The translations under genes and the position numbers were made by a program. A model generated the notes under the pieces. The model was not told the origin of the DNA. It saw only the letters and a program-made list of their open reading frames with translations, and searched no databases. Source: Mesodorylaimus sp. YZB2_4 (taxonomy: Eukaryota > Nematoda > Enoplea > Dorylaimida > Dorylaimidae). Taken from it: DNA of 64,000 bases. The DNA is taken from positions 1 through 64,000 of the forward strand of contig JASANH010001644.1 in assembly GCA_030248295.1 (NCBI GenBank), read 5' to 3'. Positions 55,963 through 64,000 of the stretch are shown here, piece after piece (within the stretch, counting starts at the first letter, position 1; the number at the start of each line of letters is the position of its first letter).

Positions 55963-56430
55963 GAAATAGCGTACGTTTGCAAGGTGAAGGCTTACTGTCG
56001 AGGACCTAGACACGAATATGAGTGGGCCACATCGGCAACCTTACATCATTCTAGTAAAGAACGGTCATGGGCGTACGTCCTAAATACGATGGCACCAGCT
56101 GCAATCTTGGTGTCAGGGAACAACTTTCAGCGGACAAGAAAATGGATGAAGGTGACAGATAATACTTCTTGACGTCCCTGCTGTTAATAATTATATTCTC
56201 TGTCCTTTCAGGCACTGAACTTGCAACATGGTGGGAGCTCGCACCATTTTCGTATTCAACGCGGTTGCGTCATGCCAGCCGTGGATGAATGCATGGAATT
56301 GACGCAAAGAGAACTGCTGGATCGTTTGAAACGCACGAACATGTCCGTATTGCTCGCTGGTGATGGTCAGTTCGATAGTCCTGGCTCATGTGCAAAAACC
56401 TGCCCATATACGATGGCTGTGGCCGGACTG
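55963..56430 (+). pseudogene. Transposase-like fragment with GDGxxDSPG motif
   Basis: Two exons join in phase 0: 55963-56151 (acceptor TTTCAG, donor GTGACA) and from 56212 (acceptor TTTCAG). The product has WAYVLNTMAPAAILVSG, then VMPAVDECME, then GDGQFDSPGSCAKTCPYTM. A Gly-Asp-Gly-x-x-Asp-Ser-Pro-Gly box is, as I recall, the first catalytic region of a DDE transposase family widespread in invertebrates and often linked with Kolobok/THAP elements; that assignment is tentative. The frame runs into a low-complexity tract at about 56440 and the rest is missing. Confidence 0.55.
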
Positions 56431-56439
56431 GAGAGAGAA

Positions 56440-56625
56440 AAAAAGAACGGGACAAAGGGGGAGGGGGGGGGGGGGGCCCTCAAGAGGGGAAAAGGGGGGT
56501 TCCCCAAAAAAAAAAAAATTTTGTGCACACTCCTCTTTTTTTAATTCACCTATTACACAGGGCGCCCCGCGACCGACGACGCGCGGGCCGCCCCCCCCCT
56601 CTTAGGGAACACACACCCACACATC
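56440..56625. other. Low-complexity G/A/C tract, possibly assembly noise
   Basis: Runs of A7, G14, A4-G6, TTCCCC-A13, then C8 between short GC-rich words. It interrupts the transposase-like gene. The pattern differs from the surrounding DNA and looks like low-quality or chimeric reads. Confidence 0.45.
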
Positions 56626-56831
56626 TCTTCTTAAAGAAATTGTATGATGCTGGCGCCCCAGCGGACGAACAAACAACAAACGAACACTCTCAAGACATCG
56701 CTGATTACAGAAAGTGGGGAGGGGAGGGGAAGGGAACCCAACCCCCCCCCCCCCTGCTGCTGGAACTCTCAGTCGGCTCGACTCACGCCAACTCTCATAG
56801 TCAACCCCACAAATGTATTGTACCTACTTAC

Positions 56832-57348
56832 TTGAGGAAAGAAGACGTGGAGCATGTAAAATCTTTTCGCCGCTCGGCGCCAGCATTTCCATTAGCTCCA
56901 TTTCGTCATCAGCCAGTCCGTCCTCGTCGCGATGAGCCATATTGTCGTCCCATGACTCATTTCCATCGTCTTCAGATCGGCGAGTTTCAGCCGTGTCGTC
57001 ATCTGTGTGTTTAAAGGTTTCGATTGCCAACTGATAGTCACTCAAACTTTCATCATCTTCAAACCGACCACCAGCGAGATCGTTTGAAATGCTCGGTGCC
57101 TCTTCCATCACTTCGTTATAATCTTTTGTGTGCCAGTCTGGGTGAGATGAAGGTTCACGCAGCGAGCCTGAAAATTCTCTGATGCAATTTCGATGTTCCT
57201 CTGCTAAATCCAGCAGCACTTCGATTCGATCGTGACCATAACTCGGCTTTTCCTGCTTGAAGAAGTCGTCGAAACGTCGCTTAGTGTTTTCGGACACTCG
57301 AACTTGAATTCGAATCATAGCTGATTTTTTGGGCCTACCAGGTCCCAT
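56832..57348 (-). CDS. First exon of an unknown gene, GRPKK start and acidic region
   Basis: From ATG 57348: MGPGRPKKSAMIRIQ, then a helical DNA-binding-like stretch (ENTKRRFDDFF, DRIEVLLDLAEEH), then 90 acidic residues, ending at a GTAAGT donor (56831-56826). 172 codons are open with no stop. AT-hook-like Gly-Arg-Pro and an acidic tail suggest a nuclear protein. Later exons are not visible; the transposase-like fragment lies on the other strand. It may be an N-terminal exon of a repetitive TE-associated family. Not identified. Confidence 0.5.
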
Positions 57349-57819
57349 TATGAAGTCCGATTGATTTGTCCACAAAAAAGGAAGGAATCTTGGGTCCCCT
57401 CGCTCACTAAAGCAAAGCCTTTGATGAACTCACGATCAGTCGTTTTTATCAAGGAAAGCTTTCGCTTCTGTTCGTGCCACTAACAAGGACCAGGATATCT
57501 GGAAGGGGAGTAACCGGTTTGGGAAAAAGAGAATGACGCAGTCGGGCGTGGACGGAATAATCCCGGTGTGTCTTTCCTATTGGTGCTTGCCGCCCGCGCT
57601 CCAAGCCACGCCTCCTTCCCGGCCTAGGCCCCCCCCCCCCCCCAAAAAAAAAACTCAAGACAAAGCTTGAAGATTGCCCGCTTAGGAATAAAGAAATTTC
57701 TTTTCTCTCGTGGCCAAAACACACTCAAAAATTTTTGTTCAGCAGCTCAACAACACACAACAAAATCACCACACAAATTCTACAGCGGTGAACAGATACC
57801 AGGAATCGACACACGATTC

Positions 57820-58750
57820 TCAATCGAAAGGGTTATAGACCTTATTCTTCAGTTCACCGTTGAATCCAGTTGCACCTTTCTCTTCGTCCCGAGTATCCCA
57901 AAACTGACGTCGAACTGCCGTAGCCACGCAGTCCGGAACTGGCCAGATTTCGTTGCCATGTTGACCAACTATGGATGTTGGAGGGACAGTACGACCATAA
58001 TCTCCAATTCTGAAAAATGCAAAAGATGAAAACGTGCTGCTGGATTGTTGTGAGTGTGCGTGCAGATGACTAAGAAAAACATATTCGCTGAAGGCAAGGT
58101 TTTTTTGATTGATCACTGACACTGAATATGCTCATGAGCATCAACTTGTTGAGTCGATTTTCTGGAACATATATGGTCCCTGCGCATCGCAGTCTAGATC
58201 ATCAGTTAGTTGCACTCGGAAAAGTCAATAGGACATGCATGCACAGGGCATTTACTGTACAAGGCATTAGACACTTGTCCGACAAAGGCCTCCCATACAT
58301 AAGCAGTCATAGTCTGGAAACTGCATGGACAAAGGCTAAGTGAAAATATGCTTACTTCATTGCCACTTTTTGATACACTTTAAATCGGCGATTTATCGCG
58401 TTTCGAACTCGGCACTTTGCTGCCTGGTGCATCCAAGTACGGAACTCAGTCGATTCAGTGAGACATTGCCCTACAGTGACGCCGTGCACGAAAGGAGCTT
58501 GGCAGCAAAACCAACTTCTTTCTTCTACGTTCCCACTGCACTGAAGACAAAATTGCAAAGATGATTTCACTGTAGAAACATTAAAATTGGACCTACTCAC
58601 GTGATTGCAACTACAGTAGCGGCTGGGATCTGTCGTTGGCGCCAATGTGGAACGAGTCGACGACGGACGAGCCGATAAGGAGCGAGCTGTGGTCACTGTT
58701 GACGACGACCGCGCCATACGCCATTGACGCCTTCGAGCACAATTGGACAT
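57820..58750 (-). CDS. P2X-type cysteine-rich (P2XR_C-like) protein, three exons
   Basis: Exons 58750-58601, 58540-58356 and 58009-57820 join to 525 nt, 174 residues, ending in TGA; phases (0 and 2) close exactly. A Ser/Thr/Arg-rich N terminus is followed by a Cys cluster YCSCNHC (split by intron 1), CCQ 13 residues on, then QCLTESTEF, and in exon 3 WPVPDCVATAVRRQFW and GATGF. This order (CxCxxC, CC, Cys-Leu-Thr, Pro-x-Cys-Val with Arg-Arg-x-Phe) is that of the zinc-binding C-terminal domain of P2X7 receptors, which also occurs alone in many invertebrate genes. No membrane segments are present, so it is not a channel. Function of stand-alone forms is unknown. Confidence 0.78.
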
Positions 58751-58759
58751 TGCGAAATG

Positions 58760-60340
58760 GATAAGAATAATTTTAAGTTCAGATGAAAAGCGGCAAAGTT
58801 ATCAAAACAATGCGCATGAAGCAACCAGCGGGGTTCGTGCCACTTCTCAACTGATCCCGAGTCCTCTAGCTCCTGGCAAAGACACCAACTGGCATCTTCT
58901 CCACTCCACCACATCAGCCGCCAGGGTGTGAAAAAAAGCCGGTTTCTAGGAAACATGCCTTTGGCCTTTGCCTCCAACATGAGACGATTCCTCAAGGCCT
59001 TTCGATGAATTATCTTGGCCTATGCATTTAGGACGCAGTTGGCCAATAAGCGAGTTGAAAAAGTCAGGTAGGCCACCTTTGGAAGACTGTTGCATAAAAC
59101 GGCTGCATCACAGCGTCCTGCTGGACTCGCCTCACCTACACACCCCCACCATTACTCCGTACTCCGCGTACCTAACATATCTAATAAGTACACCATGTAA
59201 ATCCTTTGTGAGCGCCTGTCTATCGCATTCTGCCGTCTTGGACGAGAAAACAAATAGATTCTAGGCGAGTGAGCGCAGGAATGGGAGCCAAATGACACGC
59301 GTAGAACGAGCGAACACAGATTAGATTATGAGGAAACCCCTGTAAAGACTCAATATTTGGTGCTGCTAAGATGTAATGCTCGCCAAGCATGGTAAGGGAG
59401 AGGAAATGATGCTGCAATAGGTGCTAAAAGTAGACACTGACCACTGTCCACTTGGATTTTGGTTCTACGCGCTCAGTCTTTCTTTCTTGCCCAAACAGTT
59501 TGGCACGACTTTCAATGGCTTTTGACCATCAGGGTGCCATATACCACACAGCTATGGTTAAAAATTTTAAACGGTCGTATGAATTTACCTGCGTTTCGTG
59601 CAAAAGAAATGGTGCATTACGATTCCATTCACCATTTAATTTATGAGAAAACCCCTCTTGGGGGGGGGGGGGGGGGGGGGGGGAAGGAAAGACCAAGGAG
59701 GCGCGACGATGAGAAAAGCCACGAATCACCTGTCACGTGATGATGCGCGAGAAATGAAGAAAAATGCAAAACTCATGGATGAAGTGGGAGTTGAACTTGC
59801 ACATAGCAGAACTAATTAGCACCAATCCAAGCGCCTTTTCCCCTCGGCCACGTCTGCCACTGACAACTCTGGTGCGATTGATAAACTCACTATCGGACGG
59901 GACATCGCGGCGTTTCGCTACTGGAGAGCGACCAGCTTCTCGTGTCGTGGTGCAAACACTGACAAATTAGCATTTTATCCTGTTTTGGATGAACTCCTTG
60001 TCTTGGCTGTGCCACGTCTTGTGTCATGTTCGTTTCGCTCTGGCGTAAAGACGCGTAATCGATTGGTTCAGAGAAAGACAAACAAACAGCCACGCAAGCC
60101 ACATAGCACTGGGCGACTCGTGAGTTTATACTTACTGAAAAAAAACTTACTTCTTTCCCTGTGCCCTCCCCTCCCCTGAACGACAACGGCAACAGTAGCT
60201 CCCACCTAGTCCCTATCAGATCATAGTTTGAATATCACGCTCTTTGCGATAAGAAACACCTGCCTGAAAATATTTGGCTCCAGAAATTGCCGAAAATCGA
60301 GGCCTACCCATTTCCTTTAATTCGTCGTAGTACTGCAATC
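58760..60340. other. Noncoding stretch
   Basis: No gene I can support. A (G)24 run lies at 59660-59683. Several reading frames of 60-100 codons exist on both strands without recognisable domains. Confidence 0.4.
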
Positions 60341-60346
60341 ATTCAC

Positions 60347-60523
60347 CTCCGGATTCAGGATGGCAAACTTGGATCCTTGCTTTTCCAGTTTGAAGCGACC
60401 AGGCTCGCGTTTGTGTAATTCATTTGTCTCGTTTACAAACCATCTGGCCATCAGGCGTTGCCACTCGTCCCGCTTTTCAGGCAGCACAATGTCATCCAGC
60501 GAAAGTGCTGCTATGGCCATGTA
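60347..60523 (-). CDS. Short exon with start codon, unknown protein
   Basis: Acceptor TTTTTAG, then ATG at 60520. 58 open codons follow (MAIAALSLDDIVLPEKRDEW, a Trp/Phe/Asn/Glu helix, GRFKLEKQG) up to a GAG|GTGAAT donor at 60346. The balanced composition and paired splice signals suggest real coding. No family recognised and no neighbouring exon found. Confidence 0.35.
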
Positions 60524-60529
60524 AACTAA

Positions 60530-61490
60530 AAAGAAAAAATTTCAGTTAAGAGAGGGTTTCTTAGAGATTCAACACAGGGCTGGCCAGTCGACTTTTTTGA
60601 ACCCCCTTCTTTTTACGTGCTTCATCGAAAGTACTCACAAAACTGATATTCCTCGCCGAAGTAAAATGTTCCTAATATGCCTATATATAGAAATATAGGA
60701 CATTAAAGGTAAAAAGTGATCGCTTTCAGTCAAAAAATCATAACTTGCTCACTTTGGGGTCTAAAACAATTTAAAAAAAAAGAAATTACCGCAACATTGC
60801 AAGGAATACGAATCTTTTTTTTAATTAGCCTAGCTCTAACCCTTAATGGAATATTCGACAAAAACCGTTCGCGATTAGCCGTGATCAGGCACATAATCGA
60901 TGATGGGTGAATTATAAAAGCCAAGTCTCCCAATTTTTTTTCATTAAAATAGTTGATCGGGTCGCTACAACACAAAACATCCCGAATCTGAGCACTACGG
61001 ACCACAGTTATTGTGCATAAGGCCGATAACTGCGCCCCATTTCGGCAATTTTAGTTAATCGTGGTCGATTATCCTGCCTGTTGATTACTCGCGCCAATCA
61101 GTGATAGCCTATCTCGTAGCCCTTGAAAAAAGCTTCAAAATGGTTTCTTGTCGCGTTAGAATTCGTTGAGTTTAGATATAGATATTGCCCTAGATATTGA
61201 GCGAAATCTAAAATTCGACTGAAGCGCGGGAAATTCAAATTTTCGAATTTTTGTGAAAAGGCCTGTTTTTAGAACGATTCCACTTGTGTAGGGTTCCAGA
61301 TGCTCAGTAAAGACACGATATTGATAATTATAAGCATTCGCGCACTCTTTAACCCAGATAAATGTATTTACATACACTAGACTGCCTGCTTCTAGAGTGT
61401 TGGAAATAATAAGGATAATAGTGTGACAAAAAAATGGGGGAACAGTTCTGCAAGTATTGTTAAATTGTTAGATGCTCTCGCTCAAGGGCT
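60530..61490. other. Noncoding stretch
   Basis: A/T-rich. Nothing coding or repetitive stands out except a short TATATATAG run near 60683 and AAATCTA/GAATTT words at 61170-61250. Confidence 0.35.
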
Positions 61491-61496
61491 GGCCTG

Positions 61497-61735
61497 ACTG
61501 TCCTTGCTGGTGTAGCCAAAATCTACGCAGTCAGCCGGCGGGCTGTGTGAGGTCACGTCTGGCCAGGCTTGGGGAGGGGGCCTAGATGTCGCTCAGTTCA
61601 CCTACTGCTCTTTTGCTGGTGTAGTCAGTCAGCTATATGCGCAGTCAGTCGGCCCGCCCGTCGAGTGAGGCCGCGTCTGGTTAGACTGGGGGCCTAGATA
61701 TCGCTCGCCGCCCAGGTGCATGATCACTTCACCTT
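61497..61735. repeat. Tandem repeat, two units of about 120 bp
   Basis: Both units contain TTGCTGGTGTAG, GCAGTC-G-CGG, GTGAGG-C-CGTCTGG and GGGGGCCTAGAT-TCGCTC in the same order, with about 75-80% identity. Noncoding. Just beyond is a (C)16 run at 61998-62013. Confidence 0.75.
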
Positions 61736-62357
61736 CTGCTCTCGTCTTGGCAGGTTGCATTAGCGGAAAATTGGCCCTTAGGCACTTCGACATCATCTAC
61801 CCTGACTGAACAGTCAAACCTTTACTTTTTGTTTGTGATAATATTCGTTGTAATACTTTTTGTGATTGGTTATTGATGTTTTCGTCTTATCAAGCGCTAA
61901 TATTGGTGCTTCTTTTGGTTGAAATGCTTTACCCCGAGCTGCTGCACTTTTTTGCGCTGCGTAGTGGTTGAAGCTCCTGGAAGATTGCCACCGTCCGCCC
62001 CCCCCCCCCCCCCTGACTGCCACCACCTCGAGCGGAGGAAGAGAAGTATTGCACCTGCCGCGAACATCCAGACGTCTATCCACCGATTCCAAAGTTCTAG
62101 AAAAGGTAAGACCCATAATTCTTTTCTTGGCGTGTGGCGTGAGCGCGCGTTGCGCGTGGCGCGCGGCCGCCGATGCGTCTCCACGTCCCCGTCGTGGCGG
62201 CTGGGGCTTTACACTTTATGGGTAATCCTTTAGTTAGTGTTCCGTCACCTTGGATCACCACCTGGAAACCCATTTCAATGTAAGGTGGCAGAGAGTGATG
62301 CGAATGGAACATGATGTATGATAGAATATGTGATACGTGCGATACACGTGTGCCATT

Positions 62358-62525
62358 GGTTCATGTTCATGTTTTACCACATCACCAAACGCTTATGCGC
62401 ACTCGATGGTGAAGGGACTCATTTTACACGAAATAATTTACTGGCCCGCGAGTCGAACACTCGCCCGTAACTGCGCACCTGGCGTGAGAGGCAGACGCCT
62501 TACCCACCAGGCCACGAGACCCGCT
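62358..62525 (-). repeat. tRNA-derived SINE, copy 2
   Basis: Better-preserved copy of the SINE at 40145-40322. From 62523 on the minus strand: TGGCCTGGTGGGTAAGGCG (A box), CTGCCTCTCACGCCAG (anticodon arm, mismatched), then GCGAGTGTTCGACTCGC, a perfect T-arm with B box. The body matches copy 1 down to ATGTGGTAAAACATGAAC. Internal polymerase III promoter elements are present. Confidence 0.82.
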
Positions 62526-62794
62526 AGATTGGTTGCTTACCCTGTTATAAGGGAGATAGAAGTTTGATTTTAACTACTGATTTGTACTCTGTCAGAGTTG
62601 GGGGCATTGGATGCCATCTGGTTTTTACTCTGCTGTTTATGTGACCTAGGAGAGATCTCAGCGCATTGAAATGGAACAAAAGCATGCCTACAGTAACTAG
62701 TGTGGCTTTTTTTAGGGAGTATCGTATCCTAAATGTGTTCGCACGCAACTGAACCAAAGCATAATGAAAGGCATTTAGCTGACACTATTTTCTA

Positions 62795-64000
62795 TCCGTA
62801 GCATCACTTATTGCTCCTTCAATCAGCGCATCAATATCGTAGGCACTGCTTGCAATCATGTCATCGAACACTTCCTGGTCAATGACCATAGACTCTTGCG
62901 CATCTGCCGCCACTTTGTCGGTGCTAATTTCAGCTGCTGCTCCACCACTAGGGCGTCCTCTTCCTCTCTCACTACCTCGTCCACGGCCTCTCCGGCTTGC
63001 AGGAGCTGCCTTACCGCTTGTTGGGCCTTCCTGCCCAGCAATTATTTCGCGCTTACTGGCGTAACACTAAAACCAACCCTGGATTTGAGTTGGGGTCAAC
63101 TAGTCGTCCATGTTTGGGAACGGCAGCCGCTTATCCTTATCTACCTGCTGCGAAAAGCACTTGATGCCTGTTGATGCACCTTCGTCAAACTTTTGAGCGA
63201 GGTAACTTGTTTGGAAGTGGTTTGAAAGACTTCGCATCTTGGCGGACTTTTAGCGCCCAGCCCATAGTTAGCCGTTGTATGCCCTTGGGATCACGTTTTT
63301 CTTTCCCTTCAGAACGGATTGCATCAGTAACACTGGGTAATGATCTTAGATCACTCGCAGCGATGTGGTCGGCATAAGTCTTGATGCTAAAATCCCGAAG
63401 TGATTGCCGCTCTTTTTGGTATTGGTGCTTGCAAATGCAAACGTGTTTGAACCAATTATAATCAGATGTGTATACTTTGATGCATCCTTCTTCGCACGCA
63501 TATAGGCGATGACGGTTGGGGCCTTCTGACTGATCAGGATTATCTGTGTTCGTGGCTGCAGCACCGTGAATGCTTCTAGGAGCCTCAACAATGTCGTCGC
63601 TTACATCAGGTACTGACGCTTCGCTGCCGTGGACGGGCTGGGGCTCTTGAGGTCTGATGTGGTTTGTTATGAAGGCTACCCAATTTTCCCTGAATGTCTC
63701 AAAGTCGTCATTAGTGTGAACCGAACCCTTAGTGGAAGCTTTGTGAATTTGCAGAAAAGGCAATAGCTCGGATCTGTCTGTCACCAACAGTTCCTTTCCT
63801 GATCCAATGTTGTATGCATCCCAACCGCGAATTTTGCAACGGCGATACTCGAAATTATGGAAGTGCGTAATCTGATCGAGAGCGCCTTAACTTGTGCCTA
63901 TTACCATTTCGAAAGTGATTGGAGCATGTGTAAAATTTAGAAACATCCGAAGACCCTCCGCTGAGATATGTCCGTCTTCATTTGCACGATAGATTGGTTA
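62795..64000 (-). pseudogene. Broken C2H2-type protein of a repetitive invertebrate family
   Basis: Enters from the right edge. Text: DGHISAEGLRMFLNF, FEYRRCKIRGWDAYNIGSGKEL and LLVTDRSELLPF. A C2H2-like finger (YACEEGCIKVYTSDYNWFKHV) follows, then LTMGWALK, a FDEGASTG box, LTPTQIQGWF and CYASKREI. A Gly/Arg-rich stretch and an acidic C terminus end at the TAG near 62796-62798. Lesions: TAA at 63887-63889, a frameshift near 63235, TAG at 63100-63102 and TAG at 63067-63069. I know this domain order only as uncharacterised, multi-copy proteins in invertebrate genomes, probably linked to mobile elements. Confidence 0.65.

Noticed and set aside
56221..57014. Pro/Gly/Lys-rich frames crossing 56440-56620
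   Set aside because: They run through a low-complexity tract; only the part before about 56430 has domain support.
62432..62523. Functional tRNA gene
   Set aside because: A and B boxes are good, but the anticodon stem is mismatched, the variable region is odd, and a second diverged copy shares a SINE body and tail.

Overview
The window is DNA from an animal, almost certainly an invertebrate. It is a dense pile of transposable elements with a few spliced gene fragments, and no ordinary housekeeping gene was recognised. The evidence for an animal is: spliced genes with consistent GT-AG introns; TATA boxes about 30 bp upstream of TCAGT-type initiators; MADF, FLYWCH and P2X-type cysteine-rich domains; and Polinton, PIF/Harbinger, pogo, MULE, LINE and tRNA-derived SINE elements. 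I cannot name the phylum.

Layout. 1-4608 is a giant inverted repeat: arms of about 1.56 kb, nearly identical, around a 1.5 kb spacer that holds a smaller foldback. Each arm carries a possible coding exon and a 31-bp minisatellite. 5650-6190 is a Ser/Thr/Pro-rich coding-like relic. 6431-20495 is a decayed Polinton/Maverick (adintovirus-like) element bounded by inverted repeats of about 450 bp. It keeps remnants of a zinc-finger protein-primed DNA polymerase, a chromodomain integrase, minor and major capsid proteins, a basic core-like protein, a packaging ATPase and two further conserved late proteins. It also holds an open Bcl-2-like gene, an unknown 120-codon gene with its own promoter, and a spliced three-exon gene lying where the polymerase palm domain should be. 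A 5'-truncated LINE is inserted cleanly inside the capsid gene.

20500-41200 holds a FLYWCH-like reading frame, a MULE relic, an L1/Tx1-like reverse transcriptase relic, a long CR1/Jockey-like LINE with a second element inserted in it, several foldback elements, a pogo-type transposon and a tRNA-derived SINE. 41309-45686 is a PIF/Harbinger element with exact TTA target duplications. Its transposase is open through four exons, its MADF partner is slightly damaged, and it sits inside a mariner-type MITE. 46600-54000 has diverged tandem duplications and a decayed R4-like LINE on the minus strand, interrupted by a 713-bp MITE with a 6-bp target duplication. 55900-64000 has a transposase fragment, a spliced P2X-type cysteine-rich gene whose exon phases close perfectly, unidentified first exons, a second SINE copy and a long broken pseudogene running off the right edge.

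Most interesting: the Polinton as a virus-derived unit. It has a host-type Bcl-2-like gene, a polymerase promoter packed with AP-1 and CCAAT sites, promoters that share a TCACCC motif, and capsid and ATPase genes broken by single, datable lesions.
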